Shown: positions 1 to 8,402 of the stretch, piece after piece | Layout of the letters: every line of letters begins with the position of its first letter | Numbering within the stretch: position 1 is the stretch's first letter | Assembly: GCA_026985095.1 (NCBI GenBank) | Contig: JALSQW010000021.1 | Location: forward strand, 1-64,000 | From: Acidimicrobiia bacterium | GTDB lineage: Bacteria > Actinomycetota > Acidimicrobiia > Spongiisociales > UBA5794 | DNA: 64,000 nucleotides | Direction of reading: 5' to 3' | Notes under the pieces: generated by a model | Told to the model about the DNA's origin: nothing | The model's database searches: none | Seen by the model: the letters and a program-made list of their open reading frames with translations, nothing else | Position numbers and translations under genes: made by a program

Positions 1-75
1 CGGTACCCCACCGGCGCCCTGGCCAAGTACGCCAAGCTCGTCGGCTCGGCCGAACGCGGCGCCGTGTGCGGCTGA
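1..75 (+). CDS. 3' end of a CDS truncated by the window start (RYPTGALAKYAKLVGSAERGAVCG*)
   Basis: Frame 1 is open from base 1 to TGA at 73-75; no start in window. Confidence 0.45.
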   Translation, partial: RYPTGALAKYAKLVGSAERGAVCG

Positions 76-108
76 CCGCGGGCGGCTGAAGCATCGCCAC
101 CTGCTGGC

Positions 109-269
109 GAACCCTGGGTTGGGGAACCCCCTTTAGGGGTGTGGTGAACCCTGGGTTGGGGAACCCCCTTTAGGGGTGTGGTGAACCCTGGGTTGGGGAA
201 CCCCCTTTAGGGGTGTGGTGAACCCTGGGTTGGGGAACCCCCTTTAGGGGTGTGGCGAACCCTGGGTTC
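109..269. repeat. 37-bp tandem repeat array, 4 full copies plus partial: GAACCCTGGGTTGGGGAACCCCCTTTAGGGGTGTGGT
   Basis: Unit starts at 109, 146, 183, 220 and 257 (exact 37-bp period); contains AACCCtGGGTT and ACCCC-CTTTA-GGGGT palindromes. Confidence 0.97.
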
Positions 270-275
270 GGGGCG

Positions 276-2171
276 CTACGCGTAGCCGAGGGCGGACAGG
301 GCTTCGCCGATCTCGTCGAGGGCGGTCGGGTCCTCGATCGTGGCGGGCATCTTCCACTCCTCGCGATCGGCGATCGAGCGCATCGTGGACCTGAGGATCT
401 TGCCCGACCGGGTCTTCGGCAGCCGCGCGACCACCGTCGCCTGCTTGAAGGCCGCCACCGGGCCGATGCGGTCCCGGACCATCTGCACCAGCTCGCCGAC
501 GATCTCGTCCGCCGACCGGTCGACGCCCGCCTGGAGGACCACGAACCCGACCGGGATCTGGCCCTTCAGCTCGTCGGCGACCCCGATGACCGCGCACTCC
601 GCCACGTCGGGATGGGCGGCGAGGACCTCCTCCATCGCCCCGGTCGACAGACGATGCCCGGCGACGTTGATGATGTCGTCGATGCGGCTCATGATGAACA
701 GGTAGCCGTCGTCGTCCCGGTAGCCCGCATCGGCAGTGAGGTAGAACCCCCGGTAGCGGCTCAGGTAGGCCTCCACGAACCGGTCGTCGGCGTTCCACAG
801 GGTCGGCAGCGCCCCGGGAGGAAGCGGCAGCTTGCAGACGATGGCGCCGATCTCGCCGGGTGCGCACTCGTTGCCGTCGGGGTCGAGGACCCGGACGTCC
901 CACCCGGGCACGGGCACCGTCGGGGAACCCGGTTTCACCGGCAGATGCTCGATGCCGAGCGGGTTCGCGGCGATGGGCCAGCCCGTCTCGGTCTGCCACC
1001 AATGGTCGATCACCGGCACGCCGAGCTTGTCCTCGGCCCAATGGAGCGTGTCGGGGTCGCAGCGCTCCCCGGCCAGGAACAGGGCCCGGAAGCCGTCGAG
1101 GTCGTAGCGGAGCAGGTGACGTCCCTCCGGGTCGTCGCGTTTGATCGCCCGGAAGGCGGTCGGGGCCGTGAACAGGGTCGAGACGCCATGGTCGGCGATG
1201 ACCCGCCAGAACGCGCCGGGGTCCGGCGTGCCGACCGGCTTGCCCTCATAGAGGATCGTGGTACAGCCGTGGATGAGGGGCCCGTAGACGATGTACGAGT
1301 GGCCCACGACCCACCCGACGTCCGACGCCGCCCAGTACACCTCGCCGGGTTCGACACCGTAGACGTGCCGCATCGACCAGGCCAGCGCCACCGCATGGCC
1401 GCCGTTGTCGCGCACCACGCCCTTGGGCTGGCCGGTGGTCCCGGAGGTGTACAGGATGTAGAGCGGATGGCCGGCGTCGACGGTGACGCAATCGGCCGGG
1501 GCCGCCGCCGCGGTCGCCTCGGTCCAGTCCAGATCACGGCCGGGAACCAGCGGCGCCTCCACCTGGGGGCGTTGGAGGATGAGGCAGTGCTCCGGGCGGT
1601 GGCGGGAGAGGTCGATCGCCTCGTCCAGGAGCGGCTTGTACTCGACGGTCCGGCCCGGCTCCAGGCCGCACGACGCCGACATGACCACCTTCGGTTCGGC
1701 GTCGTCGATGCGGGTGGCGAGTTCGGCGGCCGCGAACCCGCCGAAGACGACCGAATGGATCGCTCCGATCCGGGCACATGCGAGCATCGCGAAGGCGGCT
1801 TCGGGGATCATCGGCATGTAGATGACGACCCGGTCGCCGGTTCGGACACCGAGCGCCTGCAGTGCTCCGGCGAGGCGGGCGACCTCGTCCCGCAGTTCCC
1901 GGTACGTCCAGGTGGCTACGGTGCCGGTCATCGCCGAGTCGTAGACGAGGGCGACCTGGTCGCCGCGACCGGCGTCGACATGGCGGTCCACCGCGTTGAA
2001 GCACGTGTTGAGACGGCCGTCGGGGAACCAGCGGACGAAGGGAGCGTCGGCGTCGTCGAGGACCACGGTCGGGTCCCGATCCCAGGTGATCGCCGTGGCG
2101 GCCTCCCCCCAGAATGCCGTGGGGTCCTGCAGTGAACGTTCGTACATGTCCAGGTACTTCCGCACGGTCAC
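276..2171 (-). CDS. prpE: Acetyl/propionyl-CoA synthetase family (PrpE-like)
   Basis: YILYTSGTTGQPKGVVRDNGG, DHWWQTETGWPI, KTRSGKILR motifs; GTG start overlaps the upstream small ORF stop (GTGA). Confidence 0.85.
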   Translation of the reverse strand: MTVRKYLDMYERSLQDPTAFWGEAATAITWDRDPTVVLDDADAPFVRWFPDGRLNTCFNAVDRHVDAGRGDQVALVYDSAMTGTVATWTYRELRDEVARLAGALQALGVRTGDRVVIYMPMIPEAAFAMLACARIGAIHSVVFGGFAAAELATRIDDAEPKVVMSASCGLEPGRTVEYKPLLDEAIDLSRHRPEHCLILQRPQVEAPLVPGRDLDWTEATAAAAPADCVTVDAGHPLYILYTSGTTGQPKGVVRDNGGHAVALAWSMRHVYGVEPGEVYWAASDVGWVVGHSYIVYGPLIHGCTTILYEGKPVGTPDPGAFWRVIADHGVSTLFTAPTAFRAIKRDDPEGRHLLRYDLDGFRALFLAGERCDPDTLHWAEDKLGVPVIDHWWQTETGWPIAANPLGIEHLPVKPGSPTVPVPGWDVRVLDPDGNECAPGEIGAIVCKLPLPPGALPTLWNADDRFVEAYLSRYRGFYLTADAGYRDDDGYLFIMSRIDDIINVAGHRLSTGAMEEVLAAHPDVAECAVIGVADELKGQIPVGFVVLQAGVDRSADEIVGELVQMVRDRIGPVAAFKQATVVARLPKTRSGKILRSTMRSIADREEWKMPATIEDPTALDEIGEALSALGYA

Positions 2172-2356
2172 TCCTCGGTGTCGTCGTCGGAGCGGTCCGC
2201 CAGCATCGGCGTCATCCGGTCTCCGATCATGCGCCAGATGGCCACGCCGCGACCGATCGCCTCGTCGAGGCGAACACCCTCCGCCGGGGGAGGGTGCTCA
2301 TCCCCGATCTTCACGCAGAAGCAGCTCGGTCCGTGATCGTGGTCCATCGTCCCCAT
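2168..2356 (-). CDS. Small ORF coupled to prpE (MGTMDHDHGPSCFCVKIGDEHPPP...DDDTEE)
   Basis: Stop overlaps prpE start by 4 bp; start region lies inside the 60-bp repeat; start codon uncertain (2356 or 2347). Confidence 0.5.
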   Translation of the reverse strand: MGTMDHDHGPSCFCVKIGDEHPPPAEGVRLDEAIGRGVAIWRMIGDRMTPMLADRSDDDTEE

Positions 2357-2392
2357 GGAACCACATCGTGCTCGGGTGCGCTCACAGGATCG
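2333..2392. repeat. 60-bp direct repeat, copy 1
   Basis: 58/60 identity to 4470-4529 (two transitions). Confidence 0.95.
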
Positions 2393-2421
2393 GGAGTGGC
2401 TTCGTCGACCTCGAGCGCTTG

Positions 2422-2433
2422 ACACACACACAC
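2422..2433. repeat. (AC)6 dinucleotide run overlapping the end of a TTGACA (2419-2424)
   Basis: Direct reading of cgcTTGACACACACACACGAC. Confidence 0.9.
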
Positions 2434-2494
2434 GACAGACTGGAGGCGAGCGCACGTCGGTCCGCGTCTCGTGGTACGTAGAGGGGAGCAAAGC

Positions 2495-2911
2495 ATGTAC
2501 GGTCGCTCAGCATGCCGAGGGGTCGCCGCCGCGACCGCACTGGTGGTCGTCATCGCGCACGCCGCGCCCGCATCGGCGGTCGACGACGACACATGGAACA
2601 GCTCCGTCAACCTGGTGTTCTCGCTCAAGGGCCGGGACATGATCGATACCGACGGGGACTACAGGTTGTCGTTCGACCAACAGTCGACCTGGGAGTCGCA
2701 CTGCCAGGGCAACAGCAACGTCCTGGCTGTGACCCTCTACGATGCGAGCGGTTGGTGGCATCGGTCCATGGGAACCCGCAACTACCCGAAGGACTGCGTC
2801 AAGCGGTGGCATTCGTGGTTCACCGCGAGCGGCGGCCATCTCATGTACTACAAGTTCGTCAATCGCAACCCAGGGCGAGCCAAGGGCCCGGTACAATCCC
2901 GGGATGCGTGA
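2495..2911 (+). CDS. Small secreted protein of unknown function (signal peptide, one Cys pair, Trp-rich)
   Basis: MYGRSACRGVAAATALVVVIAHAAPASA signal peptide; gaggggag SD; ORF track frame 2471..2911. Confidence 0.75.
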   Translation: MYGRSACRGVAAATALVVVIAHAAPASAVDDDTWNSSVNLVFSLKGRDMIDTDGDYRLSFDQQSTWESHCQGNSNVLAVTLYDASGWWHRSMGTRNYPKDCVKRWHSWFTASGGHLMYYKFVNRNPGRAKGPVQSRDA

Positions 2912-3311
2912 CCGACGCTGGCTCATCGGTACGACCATCTGCATGTTCGTTCTCGCCGCACTGGTCGCATTCCATCCCAGATGGTCGGGTGTCGGCCGGA
3001 TCAACCTGCATCCCCTCGCTTTCATGACCGATCTTGGTGCCCGAGGGAACTCGTACTTCGAGCTCCGCAACGTGCTCGGGAACGTGGTCCTGTACGCGCC
3101 TGCCGCCCTCGCTGCCACGCTGGTGTTGGAGGACTCGCGGGCGGTGGTGTTGCTGGTCGGCGCGGTCGCCGTGTGGGTGGAGGTCGGTCAGCTCGCGCTG
3201 GGCGATCGGGTCGTCGACATCGACGACGTGATCCTTGCGATGTTCGGCGCGTTCGTCGTCGCCGCGGCCACGAACGCCGTTCGGCGACGTTGGAGTCCTC
3301 GACGTGGCTAG
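2904..3311 (+). CDS. VanZ-like membrane protein
   Basis: NVLGNVVLYAPAALAATLVLE...WVEVGQLALGDRVVDIDDVILAMFGAFVVA pattern; 8-bp overlaps with both neighbours. Confidence 0.75.
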   Translation: MRDRRWLIGTTICMFVLAALVAFHPRWSGVGRINLHPLAFMTDLGARGNSYFELRNVLGNVVLYAPAALAATLVLEDSRAVVLLVGAVAVWVEVGQLALGDRVVDIDDVILAMFGAFVVAAATNAVRRRWSPRRG

Positions 3312-4281
3312 ACGGGTCGGTATCGCCAGCGCCGTGGTCCTCGCCGTCGGTGCCGTCGTGCTGGCGGTCGCCGGGATGCGATCGGTCCCGGTGGTCTCGG
3401 GTCCCATCGGCGATCCGCAGGCGGACGTGGCGGATCACCTCGGACCGGAGGTTCGGGCCATGGTGAGGGCACTGAGCGGCGGCGCCTCCCCCGGCTCGGG
3501 TGACCAGCTGCTCGAGCGCCTGGCGCGGGAGATGGACGAACGAGTCGGGGAATGCATGAGGGAGAAGGGCTTCGAGTACCCGCCGGGGCTGATCGTCGCC
3601 GAGGTCCGTGAGCGGAAGGCCGCGGCATACTTCGTCGACGACGAGGGACGTACGGTTCCCGATCCCGGATTCGTTGCCGCCTACGGCTACGGGATCGTGG
3701 CTGCCAACCTCTCCCTCCAGGGCGTAGAGATGGGCGGGCGGATACCGGACGATCCGCCCAGTCCATACGACGAACTGGAGGGCCTGTCTGCCGGCGAGCG
3801 GGAAGCGTTCATGGCGGCGTTGCAAGGCAACGTGGCGGATCCGTCCCTTCCGAGTGGCGCTGACGGCTGCTACGGACGCGCCGAGCAGGAGACCATGTTC
3901 GGCCGGGTCCGAGAGGCCGTCAGCGCCGTCCGGATCGACTACGCCGACGAGATCGCCGACCGGATGCAGTCCGACCCGCGGTTGAACGACCTCCAGGAAC
4001 GCTGGCAGCGGTGCATGGCGGAGCGGGGGTTCCACTTCCGGTGGACGCCGGAGATCCTCGATGACCTGTGGATGCGTCTCCGCGAGCTCGACGAAGCCGA
4101 TGCCGATTTTGCGGCGTACCGGGATCTGCTCGACCACGAGGTCCGCGTCGCCACCGCCGACCTCCTCAAGTGTGGCGGCGGCCCGTTGGCGGATCGCGTG
4201 TACCGCGAAGTTCAAGCGGAGATCGAGTTGGGCGTTCTCGAAGAGCACGCCTCCCGGTACGCCGCCTTGCTCGAAGGGTGA
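3304..4281 (+). CDS. Membrane-anchored/secreted protein with C-M-R-E-K-G-F type motifs
   Basis: N-terminal TM segment, ECMREKGFEYPP and RCMAERGFHF motifs; GTG start overlapping VanZ stop. Confidence 0.7.
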   Translation: MARRVGIASAVVLAVGAVVLAVAGMRSVPVVSGPIGDPQADVADHLGPEVRAMVRALSGGASPGSGDQLLERLAREMDERVGECMREKGFEYPPGLIVAEVRERKAAAYFVDDEGRTVPDPGFVAAYGYGIVAANLSLQGVEMGGRIPDDPPSPYDELEGLSAGEREAFMAALQGNVADPSLPSGADGCYGRAEQETMFGRVREAVSAVRIDYADEIADRMQSDPRLNDLQERWQRCMAERGFHFRWTPEILDDLWMRLRELDEADADFAAYRDLLDHEVRVATADLLKCGGGPLADRVYREVQAEIELGVLEEHASRYAALLEG

Positions 4282-4436
4282 CGTCCGCGGTCCTCCACCG
4301 ACGGCCGGTGCACATCGCCCCCTCCGGTGTGTCGGTCGATGCGCATGACAGTCCGTCCCCATGTCGCGACGAGTCTCGGCCGCTTCGTCGCCACGACCGA
4401 GACCCGAGATGCCGTCGCCGCTCACGGCTCCTGTGT

Positions 4437-4462
4437 CCCGACGGCCTGCTTGGGCCGTCGGG
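4437..4462. terminator. Perfect 10-bp hairpin CCCGACGGCC-TGCTTG-GGCCGTCGGG
   Basis: Inverted repeat between convergent genes (3304-4281 + and DUF1501 -). Confidence 0.6.
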
Positions 4463-4469
4463 GGTGGGA

Positions 4470-4529
4470 GTGACCGTGGTCCGTCGTCCCCATGGAACCA
4501 CATCGTGCTCGGGTGCGCTCACAGGATCG
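4470..4529. repeat. 60-bp direct repeat, copy 2
   Basis: 58/60 identity to 2333-2392; directly abuts the DUF1501 stop (4531-4533). Confidence 0.95.
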
Positions 4530-4530
4530 T

Positions 4531-5832
4531 TCAGAAGATGGGGAGGACCTCGAAGTCGGCGCGGAGGATCTCGGAGTGGGGTGCCTGCAGCCAGCCGTCG
4601 AGGACGGTGGCGAACGTCGAGCGGAAGTCGACGGTGTGGATGAGGTTGCCGTCCTCGTCGAGGCGCCGCAGCGACGGCGGCTCACCGTAGCGGCCGCCGT
4701 TGACGGCGGCGCCGACGACGAGCTGGGTCGACGCCGTACCGTGGTCGGTCCCACCGTCGTTGTCCTCGGGCCGTCGCCCGAACTCGGAGGTCGTCATCAG
4801 CACCGCCCGGTCGGCGACCCCGGCAGCCTCGAGGGTCGAGAAGAACGTCTCGATCCCGGCGTCGAGCTCCGCCATCATCCGATCGTGGACCGCCCGCTGG
4901 TTCTCGTGGGTGTCGAAATCGCCGTAACCGTGGACGTAGACGACCTTCGGAGGCGAATCCGAGGCGACGAGCTGAGCAGCGACCCGCAGATCCTTGGCGA
5001 ACCCGTCGGCGTCCCCGTCGCCGTCGTCGCCCGCCTCGAGGGTCCTGCGGAGCGGAGACAGCTTCGCGTCGAGGGTCTGGCGGGCCGCCGTCGTCCCCCG
5101 GATGGCCCGTTCCACCGCACTCAGCTCCGACAGTGGCACGTCGACGGGCGCGAACCCGGCCCAGGCGGCGAACAGCTCGTCGGGATCGTCGATCCACCAC
5201 GGGATGTCGGTGGTGAGCCCACCGGCGTCGGCGATGTTGACGACGAAGCTGCCGGATCCGAGCATCGCCTGGCTGGGGCCGGGTCCGACGGTGATGCCGG
5301 CCAGCAGATCCTCGTAGCCGACGCTGCCGTCGAGGTACCGTCCGAGCCACCCGGTCGAATCGGGCCGGTCGGTCCCGTCCCACCACCGGCGCATCGACGA
5401 GAAGTGCGACAGATCGGGATCGTGGATGCCGACGCCCTCGACGACCGCGACCTGACCGGCCCCGTACCGGGCTGCCAAGCGACCCAGGTTGGGATGGAGA
5501 CCGATCTCGCCGTCGAGGTCGATCGGGTCGTCGATCCGTACCGACGGTCGCAGGTCGTAGTAGCGCGAGTTCCCGTGGGGGACCACCATCGACATCGCGT
5601 CGTTCCCGCCGCCGAGTTCGAGAACGACCAACGTCCTCTCGACCGGGGCGAAGGTGCCCGGCGGGATCGTGGTGCTCGTCGTGCCGGCGAGGCCGGTCGT
5701 CGTCGACGACGTCTGTTCGAAGACGGTGATCGTCTTCGAGGTGCAGGCGGCGGTGAGCACGGTGGCCCCGAGACCGACGAGGAACTGGCGGCGGGAGATG
5801 AGCGAACAGCGGTCGTCGTTGCGTGGTGTCAT
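4531..5832 (-). CDS. DUF1501 family protein (Tat-type signal SRRQFLVG)
   Basis: LVVLELGGGNDAMSMVVPHGNSRYYDLRPSV, MTTSEFGRRPEDNDGGTDHGTAS. Confidence 0.88.
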   Translation of the reverse strand: MTPRNDDRCSLISRRQFLVGLGATVLTAACTSKTITVFEQTSSTTTGLAGTTSTTIPPGTFAPVERTLVVLELGGGNDAMSMVVPHGNSRYYDLRPSVRIDDPIDLDGEIGLHPNLGRLAARYGAGQVAVVEGVGIHDPDLSHFSSMRRWWDGTDRPDSTGWLGRYLDGSVGYEDLLAGITVGPGPSQAMLGSGSFVVNIADAGGLTTDIPWWIDDPDELFAAWAGFAPVDVPLSELSAVERAIRGTTAARQTLDAKLSPLRRTLEAGDDGDGDADGFAKDLRVAAQLVASDSPPKVVYVHGYGDFDTHENQRAVHDRMMAELDAGIETFFSTLEAAGVADRAVLMTTSEFGRRPEDNDGGTDHGTASTQLVVGAAVNGGRYGEPPSLRRLDEDGNLIHTVDFRSTFATVLDGWLQAPHSEILRADFEVLPIF

Positions 5833-7115
5833 GTCAGCAGGTACTCCGGTGATCCGAACGCGAGGCCGATCTTGCGACCGGGGTCGCCGGTCTGGTCGAG
5901 GACCGCCCGGGTGCGGTCGGACACGTCGACGAGACCCAACCGGTCGAGGACGTCGTCGGTCGTCATGCCCTGGGCCGGCGCGTCGATGGCGTTCAAGAGC
6001 GCGAACGCCTCGCTGAGTTGACCCGGCCCCAGGAGCCGGTTCCCCTTCGGGTAACCCGCCGGGTTCGGCGGTGCGAACGGGAGATAGCCGAGCTGTTCCA
6101 GGAGGCCGACCAGGCCCCATCCGAAGTCCTCATCGGACACGTCCCGCACCTTCGGGAAGGCCTGGAGGAGGGTGACGACCTTCTCCACGGGCGTCCGCAC
6201 CTTGGACCGGATGGCGCCGTCGGCGAGGAACGAGGGATCCGTGGCGATGGCCTTGACGAGGGGGAGGATCTCGTAGTCGGACCGGAACTCGGACGCGAGC
6301 CGCTCCAGCACCGGCGGGTCGGGTTCGGCGCCGACGAGGTCCCGGTAGAGCTTCCCGGCGACGAAGGTCGCCGTTCGAGGCTGATCCAACAGGACGTCGA
6401 GGGCGTCGTCCATGCCGAGGTTCCCGCTGACACCGAGCAGCTCCTTGACGGTGTCGTCGAAGTCGTCCGCGTCCAGGTACGACCCCCACGGGGCGACGTC
6501 GTCGCGCTGGAACCTGCCGGGGACCTCCTCGCCGTCGTCGTCCCAGAAGGTCTCGTTCACCTTCCATCCGGTGAACGCCCGGGCGGCGGCGACCACGTCG
6601 GCTTGGGTGTAGTTGCCGACCCCGAGGGTGTGCAGCTCCATGACCTCCCTGGCGTAGTTCTCGTTCAGCCCCCAGGCGGTGTTGTCGATGCCGTCCAGGT
6701 AGGCGAGCATCGCCGGGCTCTTGGCTACCGCCTTCAAGAGCTGGGCGAAGTTGCCGGTGGCGTGGTCGCGGAGCATCCGCACGTGCTCCCACATGGCGTA
6801 GGGATGGTCCACCTTGTGGGCCGACACCGCGAAGTGATCGTGCCAGAACCAGGTGAGCCGCTCCTCGACGAGGCGACCGTCGTCCACCATGGCGTCGATC
6901 CACCACACGACCGGCTCGTAACCGTCGATGACCTCGTACACCTCGTCCCAGGTCTGCGGGACCCGGATCGTCTGGGTCGCCTTGTCGGGGCCACCCAGGT
7001 CGAGGGCCCGGTCGATCGCTTCGCCGGCCGACGAGGTGACGTCGATCAGGTCGGGGTGAGCACCGACGCCGAGACGTCGGTAGACGTGGGCGATCCGTTC
7101 ACGTTCGCTGACCAT
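5829..7115 (-). CDS. DUF1800 family protein
   Basis: RLTWFWHDHFAVS, NENYAREVMELHTLGVG, AARAFTGWKV; ATGA overlap with DUF1501; TACGGT 7 nt upstream of ATG at 7115. Confidence 0.88.
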   Translation of the reverse strand: MVSERERIAHVYRRLGVGAHPDLIDVTSSAGEAIDRALDLGGPDKATQTIRVPQTWDEVYEVIDGYEPVVWWIDAMVDDGRLVEERLTWFWHDHFAVSAHKVDHPYAMWEHVRMLRDHATGNFAQLLKAVAKSPAMLAYLDGIDNTAWGLNENYAREVMELHTLGVGNYTQADVVAAARAFTGWKVNETFWDDDGEEVPGRFQRDDVAPWGSYLDADDFDDTVKELLGVSGNLGMDDALDVLLDQPRTATFVAGKLYRDLVGAEPDPPVLERLASEFRSDYEILPLVKAIATDPSFLADGAIRSKVRTPVEKVVTLLQAFPKVRDVSDEDFGWGLVGLLEQLGYLPFAPPNPAGYPKGNRLLGPGQLSEAFALLNAIDAPAQGMTTDDVLDRLGLVDVSDRTRAVLDQTGDPGRKIGLAFGSPEYLLT

Positions 7116-7145
7116 GGCAGCCACCGTACGGAACCGATCATGAAA

Positions 7146-8402
7146 TCAAGATGAAGCCGGCAGGATGATCTGCGCCGTCGTTCCGCCGCCTTCCCGTGCC
7201 TCGAGCGAGACCCTCCCGCCATGGGCGTGGGCGATCCACTGGACGATCGCCAACCCGAGGCCGTGGCCGGACGAGCCGGGACCGGTGCGGAACCGCTCGA
7301 ACACCGCCTCCGCGACGGCCGGATCGATCCCCGGTCCCCGGTCGGCGACCACGACCCGGTTCGGATAGACGGTGACGGTCACGTCCGAACCGTCGCCGTC
7401 GCCGCCATGGGCGACGGCGTTGGCGATCAGGTTGTGCACCGCCCGCCGCAGGAGACGAGGGTCGCCGTCGACGACGGTCTCGACGGTCTCGACCGAGACG
7501 TCGTAGCTGTCGGCCTCGGCCTCGACGAGCAGATCGAGACGCAGCGGCTCCATCGCCGGCCGTTCCTGGCCGGCGTCCATGCGGGCGAGGACCAGCAGGT
7601 CGTCGACGAACGTTCCGGCGGTGGTCGCGACCCGGGCGACCCGGTCGAGCGCGTCGGCGGGGTCCTCGTCGCCGGCGATCCCGCCCTCCGCCGCCGCCCG
7701 GATCTGGGCCATCGGTGTCCGCAGCTCGTGAGCCGCGTCGGCGATGAGCTGTTCCTGCTGGGTGAGGGCGTCGCCGGCGGGGCGAAGCGCACGGCCGGCG
7801 AGGAAGTAGCCGGCGACCGCCGAGGCCAGCACCAGCCCACCGGCGATGAGGAACACCATGGTGCGGAGCTGCTGGTGGGGGGCCAGCCACTCGTCGGCCT
7901 CGGCGGCTGCGACCACCGCCCCGACCGGCTCGTCGTCGGCGGGTCCGATGCGCACGCCTCGCGCGACGATGAGCCGCTCGTCGTCGGGATCGTCACCGAC
8001 GGTGAAGTCCCACATCCACGTGGCGTCCTCGTCGATGACACCGACCGCGACATCGACGACCGGTGGAGCGCCCAACCAGTCCTCATACGGCCTGCCGACG
8101 ATCCGGATCCCGTCGGGTGCCTCCGAGTCGACCGCCATCACCCAGGCCTGCGGGTAGCCGCCGCGCACCGTTTCGTCCGCGAGGAAGACGGTCATGTCGA
8201 GGTCCCCGTTCGGGTCGATGGTGACGTCCGCCGCGGCCCGCTGGGCCGCCTCCAGGAGGGAACCCGCCGCCTCGGCCTCGCGGAGGCGCAGATCGACGGC
8301 GACGATGAGCAACGCCATCACCACCAGCACGACGGCCATCACCGCCCCGTACGCCAGCGTGAGACGGATCCGCGCCGTGCGAAGGTGCGCCGCGGTGCTC
8401 AT
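7146..8402 (-). CDS. Two-component sensor histidine kinase
   Basis: DAAHELRTPMAQIRAAAE H-box, N-box HNLIANAVAHG, GPGSSGHGLGLAIVQ. Confidence 0.9.
   Translation of the reverse strand: MSTAAHLRTARIRLTLAYGAVMAVVLVVMALLIVAVDLRLREAEAAGSLLEAAQRAAADVTIDPNGDLDMTVFLADETVRGGYPQAWVMAVDSEAPDGIRIVGRPYEDWLGAPPVVDVAVGVIDEDATWMWDFTVGDDPDDERLIVARGVRIGPADDEPVGAVVAAAEADEWLAPHQQLRTMVFLIAGGLVLASAVAGYFLAGRALRPAGDALTQQEQLIADAAHELRTPMAQIRAAAEGGIAGDEDPADALDRVARVATTAGTFVDDLLVLARMDAGQERPAMEPLRLDLLVEAEADSYDVSVETVETVVDGDPRLLRRAVHNLIANAVAHGGDGDGSDVTVTVYPNRVVVADRGPGIDPAVAEAVFERFRTGPGSSGHGLGLAIVQWIAHAHGGRVSLEAREGGGTTAQIILPASS

Noticed and set aside
109-269. 37-bp repeat array as a CRISPR array
   Set aside because: Repeats are directly tandem with no unique spacers, and no cas genes are present.
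252-2135. 627-aa plus-strand ORF opposite prpE, and similar long antisense ORFs elsewhere (e.g. 9683-11131, 17241-18761, 22698-23975)
   Set aside because: Low-complexity translations antisense to genes with clear motifs; a GC-driven artefact.
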